Positions 25,482 to 33,556 of a DNA stretch of 64,000 bases are shown in pieces. The stretch spans positions 372,001 to 436,000 of the forward strand of contig CAWBAK010000004.1 in the NCBI GenBank assembly GCA_963786805.1, written 5' to 3'. The stretch comes from CALGFI01 sp963786805 (lineage in GTDB: Bacteria; Actinomycetota; UBA4738; HRBIN12). The notes under the pieces are model-generated. The model did not search any database, was not told where the DNA came from, and saw nothing but the letters and a program-made list of their open reading frames with translations. The stretch's first letter is position 1; each line of letters starts with the position of its first letter. The translations under genes were made by a program, and so were the position numbers.

Positions 25482-26618
25482 ATGGCCTCCACCGCCGACA
25501 AGACGCAGTGGCACGACCTGTATCACGAGGTGGTGTTGACCGGATTGTGCACGGGCTGTACCGCGTGCATCGTCGCCTGCCCCTTCCACGTCCTCGGTTA
25601 CGCCGATGACGAGCCGGTCCAACTGCAGGAGGACGGACCCGACGCGTGCGCGCACGGCGAGCGCGGCTGCGACATCTGCACACGGGCGTGTCCTCGGTTC
25701 CGTGAATGGGAGGGCGAGATCGACCTCACCCTGTTCGGGCAGACGCGCAAGCCCGAGGAGGTCATCGGCCAGTACCAGGACATCGTGCTGGCGCGCGCCA
25801 CCTCGCCGGAGGCGCTCATGCAAGGTCAGGACGGCGGGGTCGTCTCCGCATTGCTCATCTGGGGGCTGCGGGGCGGCGAGATCGACGGCGCCCTCACGTC
25901 GAAACTCTCGGACGACCGGCCTTGGGACGCGGAGCCGACCGTGGTCACGGACGAGCGAGGCGTGCTCGACACCGCCGGCTCCCGGTACACGTACTCGGCG
26001 AACCCGCTCGCGCTGACGAAGGCCGCCGAGATGGGACTGTCGAAGCTCGCGCTCGTCGGCATGTCCTGTCAGGCAAGCGTGACGGGATCGCTCGCGGCTC
26101 GCCGGGTGAACAAGTGGGCGCGCAAGATCGCCTGGACCTTCGGCCTGCTGTGCTCCAAGAGCTTCACGTACGACGGACTGATGGTCGAGATCGCGCAGAA
26201 CCGGCTCGGCCTGGATCTCGAGGACCTCGCGCGGGTGAACGTGAAGGGCAAGCTCCTCTTCTATACGAAAGACGGCGAGGAGGTCACCTACTCACTCAAG
26301 CAGGCGCACGAGTTCACACGTCCCGGGTGCCTCCGCTGTCCCGACTTCGCAGCGGAACACGCCGACATCTCGTTCGGAGGACTCGGACAGAGCGAGGGAT
26401 GGACCCTCACGATCATCCGGACCGACAAGGGGCGCGACCTGTGGGACCGCGCCACGGCCGACGGGGTCATCGAGTGGCGACCCGGCGCGGAGGATCCCGC
26501 CGCGATCTCGCTCATGAGCAAGCTGGCGGCGAAGTCTCGCCAGCGGTGGCCGGAGGGGACGCCGTTCGAGGGTCCTGGTCTGATGCCGGCGACCGAGGAG
26601 CCTGCTCCGGCCGGCTGA
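25482..26618 (+). CDS. coenzyme F420 hydrogenase/dehydrogenase beta-subunit (FrhB) family protein
   Basis: A 378-residue iron-sulfur flavoprotein. The N-terminus has a ferredoxin-like set CTGCTACIVACP and further cysteines CDICTRACP. The FrhB N- and C-terminal domains follow, with QDGGVVSALLIWGL, GMSCQASV, LLCSKSF and the conserved CLRCPDFAAEHADISFGGLG. Such proteins pass electrons between Fe-S clusters, FAD and F420, or ferredoxin. A 7Fe ferredoxin gene lies just beyond, convergently, and is a possible redox partner. Confidence 0.88.
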   Translation: MASTADKTQWHDLYHEVVLTGLCTGCTACIVACPFHVLGYADDEPVQLQEDGPDACAHGERGCDICTRACPRFREWEGEIDLTLFGQTRKPEEVIGQYQDIVLARATSPEALMQGQDGGVVSALLIWGLRGGEIDGALTSKLSDDRPWDAEPTVVTDERGVLDTAGSRYTYSANPLALTKAAEMGLSKLALVGMSCQASVTGSLAARRVNKWARKIAWTFGLLCSKSFTYDGLMVEIAQNRLGLDLEDLARVNVKGKLLFYTKDGEEVTYSLKQAHEFTRPGCLRCPDFAAEHADISFGGLGQSEGWTLTIIRTDKGRDLWDRATADGVIEWRPGAEDPAAISLMSKLAAKSRQRWPEGTPFEGPGLMPATEEPAPAG

Positions 26619-26640
26619 TCCGCCTCGCCGGGTTCAGCCG
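26612..26640. terminator. possible bidirectional hairpin between convergent genes
   Basis: A perfect 7-bp inverted repeat CGGCTGA / TCAGCCG with a 15-nt loop; each arm contains the stop codon of one convergent gene (FrhB-like and fdxA). No T-run follows, so it is only a candidate. Confidence 0.35.
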
Positions 26641-26963
26641 ATGGCGGGCCAGGCGGCCACGACCGCATGATCCGCGGTGACGGGGCCCACCTGCGCGGCG
26701 CCGCCGGGGGAACCGATCCCGCTCACGTCCTCGTTGAAGAACTCGGCGTTGATGGGCGTGAACTGCTTCCACTCGGCGGGGACGTCGTCCTCGTAGAAGA
26801 TCGCGGTGACGGGGCAGACGGGCTCGCAGGCGCCGCAGTCGACGCACTCGTCGGGGTGGATGTAGAGCATGCGGCCGCCCTCGTAGATGCAGTCGACGGG
26901 GCACTCGTCCACGCACGCCCGGTCCTTCACGTCGATGCACGGCTCGGCGATCGTGTAGGTCAT
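26634..26963 (-). CDS. fdxA: 7Fe ferredoxin (3Fe-4S/4Fe-4S)
   Basis: A 109-residue soluble ferredoxin. Cysteines C9, C17, C21 and C25, and then C40, C43, C46 and C50 (CVDCGACEPVCP), with Asp-Glu between 17 and 21, give the 3Fe-4S plus 4Fe-4S pattern of actinobacterial FdxA. An acidic C-terminal tail follows. It would donate electrons to P450s or other oxidoreductases. The ATG at 26963 has a GGGGAAGG site. Confidence 0.93.
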   Translation of the reverse strand: MTYTIAEPCIDVKDRACVDECPVDCIYEGGRMLYIHPDECVDCGACEPVCPVTAIFYEDDVPAEWKQFTPINAEFFNEDVSGIGSPGGAAQVGPVTADHAVVAAWPAIG

Positions 26964-27075
26964 CCGCCTTCCCCTTCTCCTCGGTCGACCGGTCGGGTGC
27001 GGCCCTTTGCCCCCGTTGCCCTTTTCCCTGTTTCCACGGTGGGAACCTTGCAAATCGAGTCTACGACGCTCCGGC

Positions 27076-28023
27076 TCAAGGTGCCAGGGCGAGGAGGGTG
27101 GCCTCGATCGAGGCGGCGGGCTCGCCGACGGGGATCGGGTAGACGACGACCAGGTCGGCGCCGGCCTCCCGGAACTCCGCGATGCGCGCGGGTGCCCGGT
27201 CACCGAAGGCGGAAACGGCGCGCACCAGCACCTCCGGAACGTCCTGGGGACGCCCCGCCCGATGCGCAGCCGCCGCGGCGGCGGCCTCGGTTCCCAGGCC
27301 GAGCTGCTCGAACTGCCGTGCATACGCCGGGTACGAGGCGTACTCGCCGGCCGCCGAACGCAGGACGGTCATCGCCGCATCCGCGTCGTGCCCGACCCAG
27401 GAGCGCACGTACACGCCGAGGGCGATCGCCGCCGGATCGCGGCCGGCCGTCTCCGCTCCTTCCGCGATCTTTGCCTTCGCGAACGCGACGCGCTCGGGCG
27501 AGCACCAGTTCAGGAGCGCGCCGTCGGCGATCTCACCGGCGAGGCGCATCGCCTTCGGACCCATGGCGGAGATCCAGATGGGGAGGTCGGCACTCGGACG
27601 CAGCGCCAGGCCGACCGGGCGCCCGCGGCGTTCGATCGTCTCGCCCGCGAAGAGCGACCGGAGCGTTCGGATGAGCTCGGCGAGCTCGTCCAGAGCGCCG
27701 CGCACGACCGACCCCGGGCCGAGACCCAGGAGGAGACGCCCGCCGGAGCGCTCATCCACCGTCGCCGCGCCCATCGCGGTGAGCAGGGGCGTCCGTGAAC
27801 GCATCGGAAGCACGCCGGTGCCGAGCAGGAGATCGCGAGTGTCTCCCGCGAGCGCCCCGAGGGTGACCAGCGCATCGCGTCCGGTGATCTCGGGCAGGAA
27901 GAGCGCGCGGTATCCGGCGTTCTCCGCGGCTCGCACGATGCCCACGAGGTCGTTCCATGCAAGTGGATCGCGGATGGCGAAGGCCATGCCGGAGGGTTGT
28001 CGCTGTCCGGGCACCGGCGTCAT
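27076..28023 (-). CDS. LLM-class F420-dependent oxidoreductase
   Basis: A 315-residue luciferase-like TIM barrel: AFAIRDPLAWNDLVGIVRAAENAGYRALFLPE at the start, then LLLGTGVLPMRSRTP, GGRLLLGLGPGS, and PIWISAMGPKAMRLAGEIADGALLNW. This is the pattern of Mer-type F420-dependent reductases and dehydrogenases rather than FMN luciferases. Substrate unknown. The ATG at 28023 is the longest start; ATG 27987 is equally possible and leaves more room for a promoter. It is divergent from the hydrolase gene. Confidence 0.82.
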   Translation of the reverse strand: MTPVPGQRQPSGMAFAIRDPLAWNDLVGIVRAAENAGYRALFLPEITGRDALVTLGALAGDTRDLLLGTGVLPMRSRTPLLTAMGAATVDERSGGRLLLGLGPGSVVRGALDELAELIRTLRSLFAGETIERRGRPVGLALRPSADLPIWISAMGPKAMRLAGEIADGALLNWCSPERVAFAKAKIAEGAETAGRDPAAIALGVYVRSWVGHDADAAMTVLRSAAGEYASYPAYARQFEQLGLGTEAAAAAAAHRAGRPQDVPEVLVRAVSAFGDRAPARIAEFREAGADLVVVYPIPVGEPAASIEATLLALAP

Positions 28024-28033
28024 CCTCGCACGC

Positions 28034-28696
28034 GTGGAACCCGTCCGGTTCGCCACGGAAGACGGGGTGTCGCTCGAGGGCGAGCTCCGGCGCCCGCAGG
28101 GAGCGACGCTCGGATCGGCCGTCATCTGTCACGCGCACCCGCGTCACGGGGGCAGCAAGGACCACCCGATCCTGTGGGCCGTTCGCAACGAGCTGGCGCT
28201 GCGAGGGTTCCTGGTCCTGGCCTTCAACTTCCGCGGGACGATGCGGAGCGCCGGCACGTACGGCGGCGGACGGGCCGAGGTGAACGACGTGAGGGCGGCG
28301 ATCTCGCGCGTCCTCGAGGAGACCGACGGCCCGACGGTCGTGTGCGGCTGGTCGTTCGGTGCGAACGTCGCCGTTCGGGAGGCGCTGGACGACGACCGGG
28401 TCGCCGCGCTCGCGCTGATCGGCCTCCCGCTCGAGCACGAGCTCGACATCCCACCCATGCCGTCGGCGTCCGAGCTTCGGACCCTCGATCGCCCGGTGCT
28501 CCTGCTCTCGGGCGAGAACGACGAGTACTCGCCCGCCGACCGGCTCGCGGAGCTGCAGAAGGCGCTCCCCCAAGCCGAGCTCGCGATCGTGGCCGGGACC
28601 GACCACTACCTCTGGCGCCACGAGAAAGCGGCGGCTGCGACGGTCGGCGAGTTCGCGGCTCGCGCGGTTACAGGGGGACGTGCGACAGGACCATGA
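28034..28696 (+). CDS. alpha/beta hydrolase
   Basis: A 220-residue hydrolase. CHAHPRHGGSKDHPI forms the oxyanion-side strand and loop, the nucleophile elbow is GWSFGANV (Ser), the acid is in LLSGENDEYSP and the catalytic His in GTDHYLWRHE. It resembles the short bacterial esterase group near KTN/YcjY-like hydrolases. The GTG start is 10 nt from the divergent LLM gene if that gene uses 28023. Its 3' end overlaps the convergent aldehyde dehydrogenase gene by 29 nt. Confidence 0.82.
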   Translation: MEPVRFATEDGVSLEGELRRPQGATLGSAVICHAHPRHGGSKDHPILWAVRNELALRGFLVLAFNFRGTMRSAGTYGGGRAEVNDVRAAISRVLEETDGPTVVCGWSFGANVAVREALDDDRVAALALIGLPLEHELDIPPMPSASELRTLDRPVLLLSGENDEYSPADRLAELQKALPQAELAIVAGTDHYLWRHEKAAAATVGEFAARAVTGGRATGP

Positions 28697-30095
28697 TGCG
28701 CGGCTCGGTCATCTCTTCCATCGCGAACCGCAGTCCTTCACGTCCGAAGCCCGAGTCCTTCGACCCGCCGTACGGCATCTGATCGGCGCGGAACGCCGAC
28801 ACGTCGTTCACGATCACGCCGCCGACATCGATCGAGCGATGCGCCTCGAACGCCCGGTTGATGTCGTTGGTGAACACCCCCGCCTGCAGTCCGAAGCGGG
28901 AGTCGTTCACGAGCGCGATGGCCTCCTCGAACGTCTGGTACGGGCTGATCGTGACGACCGGGCCGAAGATCTCCTCGCGGCAGACCTTCATCTCCGGGCG
29001 CACGTCGGCGATCAGGGTCGGCGCGTAGAAGGGCGGGTTGCCCTCGCCGCCGGTCAGCACCGTCGCGCCCTGCGACACCGCCTCCTGGACCCACTCGTCG
29101 ATGCGGTCGACCTCTTTGCGCTGGATCACCGGACCGACGTCCACCGTCGGGTCCATCGGGTCGCCCACTTTGAGGCTCTCGACCTGCTTCACGAGCCGGT
29201 CCGCGAAGTCCTCGTACACCTCGGACTGCACCAGCACCCGCTGGACGCTGATGCAGCTCTGCCCGGCCTGGTAATAGCCGCCGAACGCGACCCGCTGGGC
29301 GGCGAGATCGAGGTCGGCGTCCGAGTGCACGATGACCCCGGCGTTGCCTCCGAGCTCGAGCGTCACGCGCTTCTTCGGATCGAGCCCTTTCAGGTACCAC
29401 CCGATCTCGACGGAACCGGTGAACGAGATCTTGCGGAAGCGCTCGTCCCGGGCCATCACATCGGCCACCTTCGAGCTCACCGGCAGGACCTGGTACATGC
29501 CCTTGGGCAGGTCGGTCTCGGCGAAGAACTCGGCGAGGCGCAGCGATCCGATCGGCGTGGCCGATGCCGGCTTCACGACGATGGGCGCCCCGACCGCGAG
29601 CGCCGGCGCCACCTTGTGGGCGACGAGGTTCAGCGGGAAGTTGAACGGCGTGATGCCCAGGACGGGGCCGAACGGGAACCGTCGCAGGAGCCCGACGCGC
29701 GAGCCGAGCGAGGCCTCGGTGTCCAGGCGCATGAACTCCTCGTCGCCCCGTCGCAGGACCTCGGAGGCCCAGCGGAACGTCGACACGGCCCGCGTCGCCT
29801 CGACCCTCGCCCACTTGAGCGGCTTCCCGCCCTCGCGCGCGATCAACTCCGCGTTCTCCTCGATCGTCTCCTTCAACCGAGCCGAGATGTGGTCGAGCGC
29901 GTCCGCGCGCGCGTGGACCGGCAGGCGGCGCGCCTCCTCGAACGTCGCGGCCGCGGTGGCCGTTGCCTCCTCGACGTCGGCCTCGGTCGGCACGCCGACC
30001 TCGGCGACCACGGCGTCGTCGTAGGGGCTCCGCACCTCGAAGGAGCCCTCGCCGGTCCGCCACTCCCCGTTGACCAGGAACGGACGCACGGTCAT
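28668..30095 (-). CDS. NAD(P)-dependent aldehyde dehydrogenase
   Basis: A 475-residue ALDH-superfamily enzyme. It has GITPFNFPLNLVAHKVAPALAVGAPIVVKPA for cofactor binding, FTGSVEIG, the general base Glu in LELGGNAG and the nucleophile Cys in GQSCISVQR. The C-terminus YGGSKDSGFGREGLRFAMEEMTEPRIMV resembles the GapN/lactaldehyde/succinate-semialdehyde side of the family. Given gabT nearby, succinate semialdehyde is a plausible but unproven substrate. It lies downstream of the second ALDH gene on the same strand (60 nt gap). Confidence 0.88.
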   Translation of the reverse strand: MTVRPFLVNGEWRTGEGSFEVRSPYDDAVVAEVGVPTEADVEEATATAAATFEEARRLPVHARADALDHISARLKETIEENAELIAREGGKPLKWARVEATRAVSTFRWASEVLRRGDEEFMRLDTEASLGSRVGLLRRFPFGPVLGITPFNFPLNLVAHKVAPALAVGAPIVVKPASATPIGSLRLAEFFAETDLPKGMYQVLPVSSKVADVMARDERFRKISFTGSVEIGWYLKGLDPKKRVTLELGGNAGVIVHSDADLDLAAQRVAFGGYYQAGQSCISVQRVLVQSEVYEDFADRLVKQVESLKVGDPMDPTVDVGPVIQRKEVDRIDEWVQEAVSQGATVLTGGEGNPPFYAPTLIADVRPEMKVCREEIFGPVVTISPYQTFEEAIALVNDSRFGLQAGVFTNDINRAFEAHRSIDVGGVIVNDVSAFRADQMPYGGSKDSGFGREGLRFAMEEMTEPRIMVLSHVPL

Positions 30096-30155
30096 CGACG
30101 CCTCACCTCTTCCTTCGGTCTCACGTTGGATGGTCCGGTCACGCGACGCCTTGCG

Positions 30156-31610
30156 CTAGTCGAGCGACGCCATGACGTGCTTGATGTTCGTGTACTCCTC
30201 GATCGAGTAGATCGACATGTCCTTGCCGTGACCGCTCTGCTTGTAGCCGCCGTGCGGCATCTCGGGGGTGAGCGGGATGTGGGTGTTGATCCAGACGGTG
30301 CCGTACTGGAGCTTGCGCGCCATCCGCAGGGCACGACCGACGTCGCGGGTCCAGACGGAAGCCGCGAGCCCGTAGTCGACGCCGTTCGCCCATTCCAGTG
30401 CCTGGTCCTCGTCGTCGATCCGCTGCACCGTGACGACGGGGCCGAACACCTCGTTCTGCACGATCTCGGCGTCCTGCCCGACGTCGGCGACGACCGTCGG
30501 CTTGTAGTAGTACCGTCCCTCGCCGAGGTCGAGCGGCTCGCCGCCGGTCAGCACCTTCGCGCCGCCCTCGCGGGCTCGGTCGACGAACCCGACGATGCGG
30601 TCGAACTGGTCCTTCGACACGACCGATCCCATCTCGGTGTCGTCGGCCCAGATGTCGCCGATCTTCATCTGCTCCACCGCCGGGACGAGCTCGCCGAGGA
30701 GGCTCTCGTAGACCGCGCCCCCGGCCAGGACACGCGTGGCGGCGGTGCAATCCTGGCCGGAGTTGAAGTAGCCCGCGATCTTGATCCACTCGGCGGCCGT
30801 GGAGACGTCGGCGTCGTCGAAGACGATCACCGGCGCCTTGCCGCCGAGCTCCAGGTGCGTGCGCTTCAACGAGTCGGCCGCGAGCCGGGAGATGAGGCGT
30901 CCCGTCGACGTCTCGCCCGTGAGCGAGACGATCCCGACATCGGGGTGCGTGACGATCCGCTCTCCGACCGGGACTCCGTCGCCGGTCACGACGTTGAACA
31001 CGCCGGGCGGGAAGACCTCGGCCTCGGCGATCAGCTCGGCGAAGCGAAGGAGCGTGAGCGGGGTCAGCTCGGACGGCTTGATGACGACGCAGTTGCCGGC
31101 CGCGAGCGCGGGACCCATCTTCCAGGCCGCCATGTACAGCGGGTAGTTCCACGGCGCGATGAGTCCCGCGATCCCGATCGGCTCGCGCCGAAGCATGCTG
31201 GTGAACCCCTTCATGTACTCGCCGGTCGCCCGCCCCTCGAGGAACCGGGCACCTCCGGCGAAGAAGCGGAACTGGTCGGCGATCACCGGGATCTCCTCGG
31301 ACATCGTCACGCTGAAGGGCTTGCCGACGTTGTGCGACTCGAGGCGGCCGAACTCATCCGCGTTCTCCTCGACGAGGTCCGCCATCTTCAGGAGCGTGGC
31401 CTGACGCTCGCCCGGCGTCGCGTCGTACCAGGTCTCGAAGGCCGTCTTGGCCGCCGCCACCGCGTTGTCGACGTCCTCGGCGCTCCCCTCGGCGACCTCG
31501 CCGAGCACCTCGCCGGTCGCCGGGCTGACGATCGCGCGGACGCTGCCGCTCGCGGAGTCGACCCACTTCCCGTTCACGAACATCTTGTAGGTCTTCACGT
31601 CGGTCGCCAT
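30156..31610 (-). CDS. aldehyde dehydrogenase, gamma-aminobutyraldehyde type
   Basis: A 484-residue ALDH with APWNYPLYMAAWKMGPALAAGN, FTGE-type loop (LTGETSTG), general base in LELGGKAP and catalytic Cys in NSGQDCTAATR. The C-terminal HGGYKQSGHGKDMSIYSIEEYTNIKHVM is typical of aminobutyraldehyde/betaine-aldehyde dehydrogenases, which make GABA from the putrescine product. The ATG at 31610 has GGAGGAG at 6 nt. With PucR and gabT next to it, a putrescine-to-GABA-to-succinate route is likely. Confidence 0.9.
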   Translation of the reverse strand: MATDVKTYKMFVNGKWVDSASGSVRAIVSPATGEVLGEVAEGSAEDVDNAVAAAKTAFETWYDATPGERQATLLKMADLVEENADEFGRLESHNVGKPFSVTMSEEIPVIADQFRFFAGGARFLEGRATGEYMKGFTSMLRREPIGIAGLIAPWNYPLYMAAWKMGPALAAGNCVVIKPSELTPLTLLRFAELIAEAEVFPPGVFNVVTGDGVPVGERIVTHPDVGIVSLTGETSTGRLISRLAADSLKRTHLELGGKAPVIVFDDADVSTAAEWIKIAGYFNSGQDCTAATRVLAGGAVYESLLGELVPAVEQMKIGDIWADDTEMGSVVSKDQFDRIVGFVDRAREGGAKVLTGGEPLDLGEGRYYYKPTVVADVGQDAEIVQNEVFGPVVTVQRIDDEDQALEWANGVDYGLAASVWTRDVGRALRMARKLQYGTVWINTHIPLTPEMPHGGYKQSGHGKDMSIYSIEEYTNIKHVMASLD

Positions 31611-31770
31611 CGTGATCTCCTCCTCGATCGAGGAACCCGCGCAGGGTTCAACGCCCCTGGCCGGCCCAAGTATGCCCAGTTCGGCCGCGAGCGAGCCAGT
31701 CGCCGTTCCGGACGACCGCCGGGTCGGCGGTGGACGGACGGGACAACCCGCCGCCAACGACCTCGGACCC

Positions 31771-33324
31771 TCACGTCCCGGACTCCTGCGCTGCGAGGAG
31801 CTCGCGTGCCCGAAGGGCCAGCCAGAACTCCATCCGGTCGAAGCTCGAGGTCAGATCGCGGCCCGTCAGCTGTTCCACTTTCCGCATCCGGTACCGCAGC
31901 GTGTGGCGGTGCACGAACAGCTCGCCCGCCGCGGTCTCCCATCGGGCGTTGTGCTGCAGGAAGGCTCGGAGCGACGCCCGGAGCTCGCCACCATGCTCGC
32001 CGTCGTACTCGTCGAGCGGCGCGAGCAGGGAGTCGGAGAACGCGCGGAGGGCGTCCGGCTCGGCCATGGAGAGCAGCAGGCGGTACGTGCCCAGGTCCTC
32101 GAACCCCGCCGCGTCCCAGCCCTCGAGGCGGCAGACCTGGAGGGCGTACCGCGCCTCGCGGAGGCTGCGTCCCGTCTCGGCCGGCGCCGCCGAACGGCCG
32201 GCGCCGACTCGGACGTCCTCGCTCTCGAAACGCTCCACGACCGCCTTGCGGAGCTCTCGGACGTCGAGGTCGTCGGCGGCGGGGAGCAGGACGAGGACCT
32301 CGGAACCGCCCGGAGAGAACAGGTACGGGCCGATCGACCGGGACAGGTGATCCTCGATCGCGTAGGCGAGCCCCTCCCCGTCGACGCTGCCTTCGAACGC
32401 CAGCACCTGCACCTCCGAGTCCTTTACGAAGCCGAACCGCGCGAGCCCGCGGCCGACCTCCTGGGAAGCAAGCGTTCCGGCGGCGAGCGCTCCGAAGAAA
32501 TCGCCCTGGAGCCGGCGCTCGGCGTCCGCGACGGCCCGCGCCTTCGCGAGCTCGATCGCGAAGAGCGACAGCGCGTGCCCGGCGACGATCCGGTCGACCT
32601 GGGACAGCGGCTCGGAGGACCCGACGGCGAGGAACGCCTCGACGCGGCCCTGCGCGCCGACCGGCTGGATCCACACGTTCTGGCCGGCGTCGACGAGCGA
32701 GAGGCTGAACCCGGTGCCCTCCGGTCGCGAGCCGCGGAGCTCCTGCCAGATCCTCGGGGCGCGCTGGCGGGCCGTCGCCGCGGTGGCGGCGAGCGGCATC
32801 CCGTGCAGATCCAAGAGGAGCGCCCACCCGCCGGTGACGCGCGCGAGCGATGCGGCGATGCCCTCGACCCCGCCGCCGTCCATCACGGCACGGGTGAGCT
32901 CGTGCTCGGCATCGACGGCCCGCTGAAGCACCTCGTACTGCTCGGAGAGCAGCCGGGTGAACACCGCCTCGGTGATCGCGATGAAGGGGACCGGGTAGGG
33001 CACCTCGAACATCGGGAACCCCTCGCGTTCGGCCGCCGTGACGAGCGCACGGGGCACCTTCTCGTGACCGAACCCGAGCCCGAACCCCAGGCCCGCGAGC
33101 CCCGCGTCGTGGAGCCGGGCAATGTAGGCCCGCTGCTTCGCCGGGGTCGTCCCGACGCCGGTGCCCGTGGTCAGCAGGAGCTCTCCCCCCTTCAACCAGG
33201 GCGTCGGATCTTCGAGCTCGGAGATGTGAACCCAGCGGATCGGCCGGTCCGCGCTCCTCTCGCCCGCCACGAAGCGGAGGGCGAGACCCGGCACGCTCAG
33301 GATGTCGCGAACGGTGATCGGCAC
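31771..33324 (-). CDS. PucR-family transcriptional regulator
   Basis: A 517-residue regulator. The PucR N-terminal domain (ITVRDILSVPGLALRFVAGERSADRPIRWVHISEL) is followed by a GGDEF-like CdaR domain and a C-terminal PucR helix-turn-helix (FLQHNARWETAAGELFVHRHTLRYRMRKVEQLTGRDL). These regulators respond to amines, purines or GABA. Here it lies between two aldehyde dehydrogenase genes and gabT, so it probably controls amine catabolism. The GTG at 33324 follows TACAAT by 6 nt; a palindrome overlaps that promoter. Confidence 0.92.
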   Translation of the reverse strand: MPITVRDILSVPGLALRFVAGERSADRPIRWVHISELEDPTPWLKGGELLLTTGTGVGTTPAKQRAYIARLHDAGLAGLGFGLGFGHEKVPRALVTAAEREGFPMFEVPYPVPFIAITEAVFTRLLSEQYEVLQRAVDAEHELTRAVMDGGGVEGIAASLARVTGGWALLLDLHGMPLAATAATARQRAPRIWQELRGSRPEGTGFSLSLVDAGQNVWIQPVGAQGRVEAFLAVGSSEPLSQVDRIVAGHALSLFAIELAKARAVADAERRLQGDFFGALAAGTLASQEVGRGLARFGFVKDSEVQVLAFEGSVDGEGLAYAIEDHLSRSIGPYLFSPGGSEVLVLLPAADDLDVRELRKAVVERFESEDVRVGAGRSAAPAETGRSLREARYALQVCRLEGWDAAGFEDLGTYRLLLSMAEPDALRAFSDSLLAPLDEYDGEHGGELRASLRAFLQHNARWETAAGELFVHRHTLRYRMRKVEQLTGRDLTSSFDRMEFWLALRARELLAAQESGT

Positions 33325-33330
33325 GATCGG

Positions 33331-33336
33331 ATTGTA
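33331..33336 (-). promoter_or_regulatory. -10 element of pucR-family gene
   Basis: TACAAT on the minus strand, 6 nt before the GTG at 33324; a consensus-like hexamer. Confidence 0.55.
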
Positions 33337-33347
33337 CGAACGGTACA
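33333..33347. promoter_or_regulatory. candidate operator TGTAC-N5-GTACA
   Basis: A perfect 5-bp inverted repeat with a 5-bp spacer, overlapping the -10 element of the PucR-type gene in the pucR-gabT divergent gap. Suited to autoregulation; binding is inferred only. Confidence 0.45.
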
Positions 33348-33476
33348 GAAACCCGCACGCCGGCCTCATGCCGGAGCTCCGAGCTGGACGGGGCGTACAA
33401 ACACCCAACGGGGCCTTGGTCGCGCGACCACCTGACAGCCGCCGCCTCGGGCGTCGAGACTCGCTGAGTGAACCAA

Positions 33477-33502
33477 GGCCTCAAGTAGCGAAGCGGTAGG
33501 CC
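33477..33502. repeat. 26-bp dispersed repeat, copy 2 (upstream of gabT)
   Basis: Identical over 26 bp to 19810-19835. This copy is intergenic, ending 54 bp before the gabT start codon. Confidence 0.75.
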
Positions 33503-33556
33503 CCGCCCGAGGCGACGCGTCGCGTCGTGTCGGGCGGCAGAAAAGGAGGTTCGGAC

